From Branchiostoma floridae (lineage: Eukaryota; Chordata; Leptocardii; Amphioxiformes; Branchiostomatidae): a stretch of DNA of 20,661 nucleotides. Under the pieces are notes generated by a model. That model worked only from the letters and a program-made list of their open reading frames with translations, was not told where the DNA came from and searched no databases. A program made the translations under genes and the position numbers. Positions within the stretch are counted from its first letter, which is position 1. Each line of letters starts with the position of its first letter. Of this stretch, positions 8,194 through 16,330 are shown in pieces. Location of the stretch: positions 1,512,065-1,532,725 of the forward strand of contig NC_049987.1 of the NCBI RefSeq assembly GCF_000003815.2, in the 5' to 3' direction.

Positions 8194-8481
8194 CGAAGAG
8201 TGTCTGCATGATTAGAAAATATTTCTAACCTTGCTTTACCTTAAAGTTAGTTGTTTTCTTTCAACCCTTTGACGAAATATCGGGATATTCAATAATATTA
8301 GGCCGGCATAATTCGCCAGAACGAACATATGACGTGTTTTAATGTTTCGCTATCATTAAGCTTACGTCAGAATGATTAGAGACATACTAATATGTGGGGG
8401 AGAAATTAAAAGGGCTAACGTATACTGCCACTGTTCGGTCATCCCGACGCCAGGAAATGGCGGTTTTCAGCCATTGCCTAC

Positions 8482-8589
8482 ATGTCAGAGCTAGAGAAGT
8501 GCTTGGCAGATGCTGATCGGCGGGCCCTTGCTATTTCCTTTATAGGGGACGCGGAGCAGGCGGCTGTCGCGGATGTGACGGGTATTTAA
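8482..8589 (+). other. Short ORF of unknown function between repeat copies
   Basis: ATG to TAA, 35 codons, reading MSELEKCLADADRRALAISF then IGDAEQAAVADVTGI. The frame is open upstream into WRFSAIAY. It lies in the GC-richer segment separating the two tandem copies of the ~100-bp unit and looks more protein-like than chance. A possible splice donor GTATTT follows VTG. No family is recognised and it may be one exon of a lost gene. Confidence 0.25.
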
Positions 8590-8627
8590 GTGGAAGGCAT
8601 AAGTCGGCAGGATTACCCCCCGCCTAG

Positions 8628-8725
8628 TTTTAAGGTTTGGCTATCATTAAGCTTATTTTCGAATGATTGGAGACGTAGTTATTTATTGGGGATAAAACAA
8701 AAAGGCTAACTATACTGCCACTGTA
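8628..8725. repeat. Partial third copy of the dispersed repeat (tandem with copy 1)
   Basis: About 98 bp aligning with 8336-8440. Shared pieces include GCTATCATTAAGCTTA, GAATGATT, AGACAT/AGACGT, AAAAGGGCTAAC/AAAAAGGCTAAC and TATACTGCCACTGT. The two copies are about 290 bp apart. The corresponding part of copy 2 is near 14795-14885. Confidence 0.75.
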
Positions 8726-8736
8726 CACTTATTCTG

Positions 8737-9003
8737 TTGAGGCAAAAGGAGTTTTATTTATGTCACATTGTTGTCCCCTGTACTGTGCACAGGTGTGGTG
8801 TAACCACAGCGCCGCCGCGCGCGCTGCAGAGAGTCAGAGTTGCATTTCATGACGCCCTTAAAATCATTATGTCACAACCAAGATCCAGCAGCAACAGCTG
8901 GCTCTTTGCACTAATGCGCGTGGACACCTTTGACACCAGGAGGCGTAAGCTGACGTATTCATTTGCGACTCGCCTCTTGGCGTCTAGTGCTATCATACTC
9001 TGA
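8737..9003 (+). pseudogene. LINE ORF2 C-terminal fragment
   Basis: A single open frame ending at TGA 9001-9003. It reads LQRVRVAFHDALKIIMSQPR then SSSNSWLFALMRVDTFDTRR, RKLTYSFATRLLASSAIIL. Non-LTR ORF2 C-termini commonly show 'lrVAYNDxxRxLlxxPRxxSaSxmFxxxxvxtfxxllRKlxyxfxxRlxxSxNxii', and every block matches. The cysteine-containing N-terminal part (YLCHIVVPCTVHRCG) fits the preceding 'lYcaxLW' region only loosely. It is 5'-truncated with no RT core upstream. Roughly 300 bp of 3' flank contains no gene. Confidence 0.72.
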
Positions 9004-9320
9004 TGTTGTTTCCACAAGCACTACTGCCACGTCGTACACAACCAGGTACACGAGATACAGCGTGAATAGGCCATAGTGCCTGACAATAAACAAACAACAA
9101 TTAGGTCAAGAGTCAGGCTGCTGTAGTTAGGGAAGAGCTGTCAAATATTTCACCAATACGGTTTACAGTAATTACAGTGGAAAGAATGTTCAACAGAAAA
9201 GAATATTAGATGGTATTTTCACCTGTAACCATGAAGAAACTTTAAACTGGCTTTATTTGTATCCTTATAAGAACCCTTACATTGCCTATAACTCTTGAAA
9301 TCCTCAACGGCTTTTTCTAA
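9004..9320. other. Gene-free stretch
   Basis: Probably the 3' UTR of the preceding LINE fragment plus spacer. An AATAAA occurs near 9084. No other signal was seen. Confidence 0.4.
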
Positions 9321-9322
9321 AG

Positions 9323-9475
9323 TATAATAAAGCATTGTCACATGATCAACAGCTGGACTGTGATAGTCGTATTACCAAGGAAGTACTGCTAAATGCAATT
9401 AACAGTTTTTCAAATGGCAAATCTCCTGGTTTATATGGCATTCCGGTTCTGCCATTAACAACATACTTTTTTTAG
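9323..9475 (+). pseudogene. LINE reverse-transcriptase N-terminal fragment
   Basis: Fifty open codons reading YNKALSHDQQLDCDSRITKE, VLLNAINSFS, NGKSPGLYGIPVLP, stop TAG 9473-9475. NGKSPG at 9413-9430 followed by GIP is the hallmark first RT motif of LINE ORF2 ('NGKSPGxDGIP'), typical of L1/Tx1 and related clades. The Y in place of D and the short length show it is a remnant. It does not overlap or adjoin in frame with the LINE C-terminus at 8737-9003, so it derives from a separate insertion or rearrangement. Confidence 0.75.
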
Positions 9476-9479
9476 GTAA

Positions 9480-10469
9480 ACTATTAAAGTTGTCAGGAAG
9501 AAATGGACAGTCAGGATCTCGTTAGTCACAGGGTACGTTGCACGAACGTGGGCATTAACTACCATGCGCGAGGATACCACATGGAAAGAGGCAAGCTTGG
9601 CAAGCACACGGAGTTCATGTGTGGAGAGGGTAGAGTGTCCTTCCCTCTTCAATGTTAAGCGACTGTGGCCAGGTGGGTAATATAAAGTGATAATCATTTG
9701 TTAGAAAAGTAAACAGTGAATCTATTTTGTCAATATGTGTATTATGATAGGGTATGTTAAGTAGTTTTTTTTTTCAAAACCTATACGTTTGTGACCTTAT
9801 TGTGTACCCAATAGAACCTGTCTTTCTCTTATCATAACAAGCAACTATTTTGTCTATAGATACATACTTATGTACACATGAAACTTTATATACAAATTCT
9901 CATTTTGAACATTTCGTAACATGCTATGTTTATAGTCTATATTTGTAAATATCAACATGTTTAAAATAATATACGTATTTTGATATGATTTAAGACACTG
10001 CCAGACCTGCTATGGAAATAAAAATGGATAGTTATGGGCTTATTTCCCAGAAAAAATATTCGCCACGTATAAAGTAATATGGGGAGGGCGCACAACGGTG
10101 ACAATTTCAATCGGTGAAAAGGAGTAAAAATTCATTTAGCGCTAATTTGGCTTTTTTTTTTGCCAGTAACATTTGGCCAAAGTCAGGCATAGATCAATGT
10201 AGGGTACCGAAAACGATGCGGTTAATATTTTTTGATATGCTGTATAGCACGTTTCAGTGCAATAACTCAAATTAGGCTGAGGGCAGCCGGCAAGGATAGT
10301 CAGACAGGAAGATGGTTCGGAAAGATAATGTTTTTACAACTCTATAACTTTGTTTTGTTTGTTTGTTTAGAATCTGAAATCGGTCCGGTTTTACCATTTC
10401 ATGTGAAGTTTGTGTACGAGGCAAAAAGTATGGCAACAATTATAATTATATGTGATTTTGTTATCACAG
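9480..10469. other. Gene-free AT-rich stretch
   Basis: No coding family was recognised. It contains several long T runs near 9760 and 10150 and a tract of imperfect TA/TG-rich sequence at 9830-9990. The 3' part could be a promoter or upstream intron for the candidate gene beginning at 10470, but no clear TATA or initiator was identified. Confidence 0.4.
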
Positions 10470-10694
10470 ATGAAGAGAGTGTGGTCAGGAAGGAGGTGCT
10501 ATGCAAGCCACCTGTCCCCGTTACGCAGATGGGCTCGCGGGAAGCCCGTTCTACCGTGTCGCCAGGCTCCGGGCCCCCATACCTGGTACAAGCAAAGCTG
10601 GAGTTCGGGGAATGAAAGCAGAGACCCGAGGGGATCCCTTGGCCAGAGGACATCCCTTCGGCTTGCACGTCTGTCCAAGCAGCCCAAGGGATAC
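10470..10694 (+). CDS. Candidate exon 1 of an unknown two-exon gene
   Basis: ATG at 10470 directly after a possible acceptor (TTATCACAG). The frame stays open for 75 codons to a consensus donor TAC|GTAAGT at 10695. The protein is basic and rich in Arg, Ser, Pro and Gly, with CYASHLSPLRRWARGKP and LGQRTSLRLARLSKQPKGY at the end. The segment is clearly more GC-rich than its surroundings. The other two forward frames are also long here, so the choice rests on phase: this frame joins in phase 0 to the coding-like frame at 10957. No family is recognised. Confidence 0.4.
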
Positions 10695-10956
10695 GTAAGT
10701 ACTGCTTTGTGCTTTATTTTGTCTATCATTAAAAAAAAAACACTATATGCAACTGCGATTAAAAACAAATATTTTGTAGGCAGCTATCATGTACTGTATA
10801 ACAAGTTGCAACACTTAGTTTATGTGTTTTGTATTGTACATTTATAAGTATTGTTGTCTCAATTGTCGTCAAGTTTCTTTGCGGAGAGTCATGGTCTGTA
10901 TACTTTTGGATAGACTGTAGTAGTATGGCAATGCTGATCTTGATATATTTTTGTAG
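10695..10956 (+). other. Predicted intron, 262 bp
   Basis: Starts GTAAGT (perfect donor) and ends TATATTTTTGTAG (good acceptor). AT-rich, with a run of A at 10731-10740, in contrast to the GC-rich flanks. Confidence 0.5.
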
Positions 10957-11690
10957 ATTTGGTGGTGCGCTGAGGAAGATCCTCACCACAATCCTGCTTC
11001 ATGTTGGGAAGACCCAGCAACGTACCATAAGCAGGCCGCTACTGCAGCTGCCGCGACCATACAGCCATCGGTACCGGCACTAACGCAGCCACAGGTAACG
11101 GCACCTTAGACACCTGTCGACCAGCCCGCCTCAGATGACACGCGATTGAACTTCTTGCTGCTACAAGAACAGACAAAACTGGAAACTGAACCGGCAGAGG
11201 TCGAGGCATCCGGTGTCGCCAGCACGCCGCTTGATGACTCGCGAATGAGCTTCTCGCTACTACAAGAACAGGCAGAGGAACAGACCATCCCGGGACTTAG
11301 AACAGGCAGAGGTCGAGGCATCCGGTGTCCACAGAACGCCCCTAGATGACTCGCTCTTGAACTTTTTGCTACTGCAAGAAGAGACAGAGGAACAGACAAT
11401 TCCGGACACTGAACTGGCAGCTGCAGAGGTCGAGGCATCCGTTCACGCACAGCACGGATCGTCTGCAAAACCCTACAGCCACGCCACCGTCCCGGACCAA
11501 ATAACCCCCGGTAGCACTGCCCATAAAATGGGCGATCTCGCCGAGACAGCCCAGCAGAAGACAGAAGAGGCCAAGGAAGGAGGGTGAACCATCGGCTCGC
11601 GATCGGTTATCTTCCAAAGACGTCAGGCAAGCGGTGCAAATATATGAAGGGATTAATGCATTGGGTGGTTTAAAACAGACTTTCAACTAA
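10957..11690 (+). pseudogene. Candidate exon 2 with internal repeats (interrupted)
   Basis: From 10957 the frame reads IWWCAEEDPHHNPASCWEDP, then an Ala/Gln/Pro-rich stretch (QAATAAAATIQPSVPALTQP), to TAG at 11107-11109. The same frame continues immediately as TPVDQPASDDTRLNFLLLQEQ, so the TAG is probably a mutated CAG. Three copies of a repeat with the pattern 'LDDSxLNFLLLQExxEEQTIP...AEVEASG' follow (11134-11441). Copy 2 carries a 1-bp gain that shifts frame. The last stretch in another frame is basic (RRQKRPRKEGE, a likely nuclear localisation signal) and ends VRQAVQIYEGINALGGLKQT, F, N and TAA at 11688. A polyA signal lies 31 bp on. Function is unknown. A decayed gene or a transposon-borne accessory protein are both possible; the frame breaks could also be assembly errors. 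Confidence 0.45.
11134..11441 (+). repeat. Three-copy in-gene tandem repeat (about 97-112 bp units)
   Basis: Units begin GATGAC at 11134, 11233 and 11345 (lengths 99, 112 and ~97 bp). All share CTGCAAGAA/CTACAAGAACAG and a common end GCAGAGGTCGAGGCATCCG (11194, 11306 and 11423 approximately). Encoded units contain LNFLL (copies 1 and 3), an LxxLL pattern. Copy 2 has SFSLL instead. Confidence 0.8.
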
Positions 11691-11721
11691 TCAACTTTGA
11701 GGTAGAATTCTTTTTTTTTTC

Positions 11722-11727
11722 AATAAA
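11722..11727 (+). terminator. Polyadenylation signal
   Basis: AATAAA directly after a T-run and 31 bp past the terminal TAA of the candidate gene, a normal position for a 3' end. Confidence 0.45.
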
Positions 11728-11729
11728 AA

Positions 11730-12115
11730 TGTCTGTATATAGTTTCATGGCATTAATGGTGGGGAAAGACACTGATTAGGTTTTAAGTGTTTGGTATTTT
11801 GAGTCTCTTGTCAAGATTTACAAAGAATTAAGGAATAAAGACGTTCATTAAGTTTTATTCGTGTCGCCGTTGTGTGTATGAGGAGTGTCCAATAGATTGG
11901 GATAAGTATGAATTTAAGGGAATGAGCATGGGATGTGCGTAATTAATCAAAGCTTAGTGTGTTACGTTAATACAATTGCCGTCCTGGAGTAGTGGAAAAT
12001 ATAATATATGTTGGGGTATTAGGGTATGGTTTAGAGGTAGTACGAATGTGTTAGGAAATGGTGCGAAATTAACTAGTCATCAGGAAAACAGAGAGGTAAG
12101 ATAAAATACATACAC
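11730..12115. other. Gene-free stretch
   Basis: AT-rich with G/T-rich patches; no coding similarity, structured repeat or RNA gene seen. Confidence 0.4.
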
Positions 12116-12119
12116 CGCT

Positions 12120-12232
12120 TTAGTTGGACCTAAATTAGAACATGCATCCACAGTTTGGGACCCAACAGTGATACACCCAGTCAAGCGTATAAGAGGCGAA
12201 AATTGAACCTGTGCAGAAAAGGGCACAACACA
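12120..12232 (+). pseudogene. LINE ORF2 C-terminal scrap (CR1/L2-like)
   Basis: LVGPKLEHASTVWDP at 12120-12164 is a near match to the conserved 'LVRPxLEYAsxVWDP' found after the RT domain of CR1, L2 and Jockey-type elements. After a frame change PVQKRAQHTSS matches 'vQrRAARfv'. Only about 35 residues survive. Confidence 0.78.
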
Positions 12233-12333
12233 CCTCTAGTGTATCTCAGCTGACCATTTAGGAAACAACCTAAGCAACAAAAACCCGTCAGGAGGGCAGG
12301 TAAGTGTCATACAAAATCTCACATATGCGTCAC

Positions 12334-12387
12334 GGCGGCCATATTGCCATGATGTGTTCAAACATGCAACTTGGCGGCCATATTGCC
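12334..12387. repeat. Duplicated 15-mer GGCGGCCATATTGCC
   Basis: Perfect copies at 12334-12348 and 12373-12387. The complement contains AATATGGCCGCC, close to a YY1-type site. A 5' LINE region follows, so these may belong to that element's internal promoter; this is an inference from position. Confidence 0.5.
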
Positions 12388-12957
12388 GTCTCGTAGTAGA
12401 AAAAAGTATGCTAGATTTTGTTAAACGTTTGTGCCTCAAATGTAGGCACCCTGTCTACATACGAACTTTTGATCCAAAACAATGTGGTCTCTATACTACT
12501 TTGCCTTATGGAGAAGTCCACTTATATGCATGGACAGGCGCAGCTCTCCTTTCATTTCCATGATGCTTCTATGTATTTCCAGTGATATGAACCCCGGCCC
12601 TTTCAGTAGTAACCCGGGATGAGCCTTCATCATGAGTATTACTGCCTATTTGTGTGGTTCTTGCCATGAACCAGTAACCTGGGATGACAAGGGTATCATG
12701 TGTGAGGAGTGTGACACCTGGTTTCACGCAGCATGTCATAATATCCATGCAATTTGATAGCCTGGGTGATAGTAATGTCATGTGGACCTGTGCTGTTTGT
12801 GCAGGATTAAATTACAGCTCAGTACTATTAGATTTCCATTGAGTCAGCCACTTGCAGGCTCCAACTATTTCAGATTCTGAATCCCTTCCATGGCTCTACT
12901 GCAATGAATCTAAGACAGAGTTCATCAGTAACATCATCGGACTGCTGGGACTCATTC
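12350..12957 (+). pseudogene. LINE 5' region with 2A-like motif and PHD finger
   Basis: An ATG-less open stretch (KRLCLKCRHPVYIRTFDPKQ at 12423-12482, then CGLYTTLPYGEVHLYAW) precedes, in another frame, ISMMLLCISSDMNPGP at 12554-12601. This is a Leu-rich run followed by NPGP (12590-12601), which resembles the ribosome-skipping 2A sequence known from some non-LTR elements. A PHD zinc finger follows: CGSCHEPVTWDDKGIMCEEC at 12653-12712, DTWFHAAC, then after a frameshift SLGDSNVMWTCAVC (to 12804). All eight ligands (C4HC3) are still present. A Ser/Thr-rich linker (RQSSSVTSSD) leads to the deletion junction near 12957. The endonuclease and RT core are gone. Confidence 0.78.
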
Positions 12958-13405
12958 TTATCCGGTGAATATTTACCAAGGGTTGATAACTTCAAATATC
13001 TTGGCTCCTACATCATGTGTCCTAAAATGACTTTGAAACTAAGAAGGCCCTAGCATGGGAAACAAGCAACAAATTGGACAAGATTTGGAAGTCTAACATT
13101 CCTAACAAACTGAAGTTTATTTTTCACTACTCTAGCGTAACATATCTTGGATACAGCATACTACAATTAAAACAATATATGGAAGACTGACCACAGCTAT
13201 CTCAGAAACTGACTCATCGAAGGGTAAAATCTGCGGGACACTGTTGCCGAGCTAAACAGGAAATAGTCTATTCTGTTCTTCTATGAAAACTAAGTGGCCG
13301 TGTACATTGCATAAGTTTGACTTTTACAGACACTTTAACTAGAGACTCTGGTATTGATTTTGAGAACTTCGACCAAGCTATGGTAGATAGGCCTCTATGG
13401 AATAA
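12958..13405 (+). pseudogene. LINE ORF2 C-terminus joined to the PHD segment by internal deletion
   Basis: Reads EYLPRVDNFKYLGSYIM, then DFETKKALAWETSNKLDKIW, KSNIPNKLKF, then degenerate pieces LSQKLTHRRVKSAGHCCRAK and LTFTDTLTRDSGIDFENFDQ, AMVDRPLW. These match, in order, the post-RT region of a LINE ORF2 ('FkYLGSxI', 'RKalAWxaxxKLxxIWkS', 'RRvxFAGHCxR', 'xTyxDxLxxDtxi', 'MxDRxxW'). The seam with the preceding Ser-rich linker is in frame (SFLSGEYLPRV). Frameshifts and stops occur further on. Whether both halves come from one element is likely but not proven. Confidence 0.75.
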
Positions 13406-13409
13406 AAAA

Positions 13410-14040
13410 ATTTACAAGCCTAGTCCCGATCTCTGGTCGTTGATCTATGTATGCATTTCAGTTTCTAGTCTTAGCAGCTTAGATTCCGTCAACTACGACG
13501 AGCCACCTTCTCCTATACATACATCGTCAACAGTTAAACCAAGACCAACTATGTATGAAAATACAATTTTCTGATTACATGAAGTCATTTCAAGTGGAAG
13601 ATCTACAATCCCCATCGTACTGCTAAATAATTAGCCTAAAGATACGGAGCCACGTCGTGAAATAGTAGCAGTACTGGACATGGTATGCACTGGTATTGCA
13701 TATTGATATACCGGGTAGTATTTCAAGATTTACAGGCAACACAAAAGCACACAATAAAGCCGTGCAATTTCCGTGTAACATCCTTAAAAGAAGTGTAGAA
13801 TCTCTATCAAAATCGCAGACTATAGACTTGGGCTATATGCCACTGGAAACACATGTACAGACCTGTCTGTACAGTGAGGTTAAAACTTGCTGCTTAGCAG
13901 AGGTTTGACCATTCCATTCCAGTCTACTGCGACAGGGTCTAATCCAAACTAACACATCCAGTAGGTCCCAAGATGGGTCAGAAAAGGTCAACCCAGGAAA
14001 ATGAACTTGGAAGACACCGATCACGCAATAGGTACAGCAT
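13410..14040. other. Unassigned stretch with two weak ORFs
   Basis: The open frame continuing to 13574 after the LINE C-terminus carries no known motif. Another open frame at 13696-13908 is unrecognised. A small inverted repeat, TGTACAGAC, CT, GTCTGTACA, lies at 13854-13873. Nothing else was seen. Confidence 0.35.
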
Positions 14041-14550
14041 TCTTTGACCCGAGATTAGAATGCGGAGGGGGGTGTACATCTGGGTAACGTCTGTAATTCA
14101 GCAAATGCAAGACCCTCAGAAAAAAAAAATTACCTCAAAAGATAAATGCAGAACACCACCATTTACAAGCGACTTATCGAAACCAAAAGTCTGCACATGA
14201 GATAATTTGAAGCACAAAAACAAAATACAGATACGGAAATAGCCTGCATGGCAGCATGACAACACGACATCCATGCTGTAATGGCGCAAAACTACAGACT
14301 ACCGAGCCGACTTCGTTGTATCAATCCGCCGATTTCTTAGGTCAAACTGAAAAGGAAAGACAAATAAGAACTTCACAAATATAACTATTATGTGTAAATA
14401 TGCCTGCAACAAAACTAAACTATTGATATTGTCTCCTATAGGATATTTCTGACAGTGATTTGAAATGGCTCAGCGTATGAATGTTGTTTTTTTCTGTCGC
14501 AGCAGGACAGGACAAGTTTCAGCCGAGAACAGTGATAAGGCTTCCGCAAA

Positions 14551-14566
14551 AGGTGTGAGGACACCT
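14551..14566. repeat. Hairpin in repeat copy 2
   Basis: AGGTGT, 4-nt loop GAGG, ACACCT; positionally equivalent to the hairpin at 8100-8119. Confidence 0.55.
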
Positions 14567-14617
14567 GTGAGGGTGCAGTAGACAAATTCCCGCTGTAATT
14601 TACAATTAGCAGTTCAA

Positions 14618-14652
14618 CCAATGAGAAAATCATGATTAGTGATTTGACCAAT
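14618..14652 (+). promoter_or_regulatory. Paired CCAAT boxes in repeat copy 2
   Basis: AACCAATG (14618-14622) and GACCAATA (14648-14652), matching the two boxes of copy 1. Their spacing is 8 bp wider. Confidence 0.4.
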
Positions 14653-14889
14653 AAGAGAGTGGCTGCGTTAACATGAAATATTTTGTATGTGTTTTGTTTA
14701 TTTTTTTCTACGTTATGACAGAAGCGGGATAATTTAATTATGTTAGGTTTGAATAATCTGTCAGGACGTATCCCTGTCTTGTTTTATGTTTTTTTCTATC
14801 TTTAAGCTCATTTCAAAAGAAATATACGCATACGTAATCTATTGGGATTAATCATAATGGCTGACACGCGTTCCAAACGTTTGCTAATT

Positions 14890-15345
14890 CGATCAGACTG
14901 AAACTACAGGAGCGTACATTTTTCTTTATTTTAATTAGCAGATATCACCTGATCTGGCCTATCCCACGTGAAACGTAGGTGATGTTTTACGTCTTCGGTG
15001 GTATGTATAAATGTGCCAATGAAATAGTACATTGGTCTTCAGGCAACCTTGTCCATTTGAACAGGCAAAACTGACACTAATTTTTTTTCTATAATTCGTA
15101 CTTTGAGGTCTATTAGGGGTCGTTTATGTGGCTAAAAGCTAACTAGTGCATTTTGTCTCATTTTTCCTTTTGAAGTGGATGAGTTGCTCTTGCGGATGGA
15201 TACAATGATAAAGTGAATATAAGGAGATGGCGTCAGTGGAAGTTGCTCAGTTATGAGCGTCTCGTGGTCAGGATGTGTGCATGATTCATTGGTCTCTGCA
15301 GTTTACTATAGGCTTCAAATTAGCAATGTGGTGAATACCCTATCT
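14890..15345. other. Gene-free stretch downstream of repeat copy 2
   Basis: A TATA-like GTATAAATG at 15005 and a very short ATG frame (MASVEVAQL) at 15228 are the only promoter- or start-like features. Neither is supported by anything downstream. Confidence 0.35.
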
Positions 15346-15346
15346 C

Positions 15347-15705
15347 ATGCATGGTTGGTGTGTTGTATTTTATCTGGTGTATTCATGTTGCGTTCCTGTG
15401 GTTTAATTTGCTTGTTTTGTTTGATCTTCAGATTGTTGTAGTATTGCTCACCTGCCAACCTTCCCGCCCGGGCCCTTTATGCTTGTTTCAGCCATACCAA
15501 GTCAGGGTGTTAGAATGGCTATGCTCTTCTCCTGTGTTCTATTTACTTCAAAAGGACATTGCTATCTGCTTTAGCGCTGTGGCGAAGCTTTATTACATAT
15601 GTGGTGCATGGTTTGCCATCTGGTAAATTTAGTGAATTTATATTTTGTTTTTGCATGTCTAATTTACTTGTTTTGCTTGCTCTTTTGGCAGCTTAGTTTA
15701 GTCAT
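15347..15705. repeat. Weak tandem duplication, unit about 258 bp
   Basis: GCATGGTT... at 15347 and again at 15605 start similar runs that both reach TAATTT(G/A)CTTGTTTTG(T/C)TTG about 55 bp later (15403 and 15661). The overlapping Leu/Phe/Cys-rich ORFs in this T-rich region look like products of base composition, not genes. Confidence 0.45.
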
Positions 15706-15709
15706 GGTC

Positions 15710-16160
15710 ACCTCCAATAATTGCTGTCACTTTTGTAGAGGGCACAGCGTTTTAATGTGGTATTGTCCAATTTCACCATCAGTAGGAATTGATGTTCACT
15801 CTCCATGTATGTCGCCATTTCTATCGTCTTTTTTTCACATGTTTCGGATGGATGTCGGTGGCTGCTCAGAAGAATACGACTGGTTTAAGAACTTTAATTC
15901 CTAACTCTCTGATTTACTCCCTTTCTACACGTCTTGAATTTTGCCCAGGCTTCACTGGAGTTGGATCTCCTAGCTTTTGAAAAAAAAAATTCAGAGCGCT
16001 TACGCATATCTTTGCGAATTTGGGGTGTTATCCATTTTTTTCAAATCTTTTTTTCTTGGACATGTTTATTAGCGTTAGTAGGCCCCAATGTAGATGGACT
16101 TACTGTTAGCCAAATGGATTCGTCAACTCGCAGGGACAGTCCGGGTCTGTGTGGTGGGTT
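15710..16160. other. Unassigned T-rich stretch
   Basis: Short open frames including one with CCHFCRGH (15722-15745) are present, but there is no second half to a zinc finger and no conserved context. It ends at the presumed 3' terminus of the minus-strand LINE. Confidence 0.35.
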
Positions 16161-16330
16161 GCTATATCTATCTATCTATATTGCTACTGGCCAAAACCCA
16201 TTACGGGGTATCCCGGCCAGGGAGGTGCACGGTAGTGTGGCCGGTGGTGGTGCATAAGAACAAAAGGTGCAATCAATAAACGAGAACAAAAAGTGAAAAA
16301 CATTGTGTCGGCCACACTATATAGATCAAG

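Larger units (their letters stand above)
7628..8440. repeat. Uncharacterised dispersed repeat, copy 1
   Basis: Colinear by eye with 14045-14885 over roughly 0.8 kb, with many substitutions and small indels. Shared landmarks in the same order: CTCAGAA (near 7683), TTACCTCAAAA, the exact 20-mer TTCGTTGTATCAATCCGCCG (7872-7891), ATGCC(A/T)GCAAC, GTCGCAGCAG (8047), GAGAACAGTGA, a small hairpin, ACAATTAGCAG, two CCAAT boxes, and CTATC(A/T)TTAAGCT. No terminal inverted repeats, LTRs or coding signature were seen. It could be a non-autonomous transposon, the promoter and first exon of a duplicated gene, or an old segmental duplication. Confidence 0.75.
14045..14885. repeat. Uncharacterised dispersed repeat, copy 2
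   Basis: Direct-orientation counterpart of 7628-8440, with the exact shared 20-mer at 14312-14331, CTGTCGCAGCAG (14498), GAGAACAGTGA, the hairpin, ACAATTAGCAG, and the CTATCTTTAAGCTCATTT segment near 14797. Beyond about 14885 the two copies part. Confidence 0.75.

Noticed and set aside
9455-9697. 80-codon minus-strand ORF
   Set aside because: No family resemblance; it overlaps the end of a plus-strand LINE fragment and lacks supporting signals.
7628-14885. The two 0.8-kb repeats as LTRs of one large element
   Set aside because: They are too diverged for an LTR pair, lack TG/CA ends, and the DNA between them holds unrelated LINE pieces and a candidate gene, with no gag-pol.
15253-16279. Series of Leu/Phe/Cys-rich plus-strand ORFs suggestive of membrane proteins
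   Set aside because: T-rich DNA gives hydrophobic codons in any frame, the ORFs overlap in different frames, and a weak tandem duplication explains part of the region.
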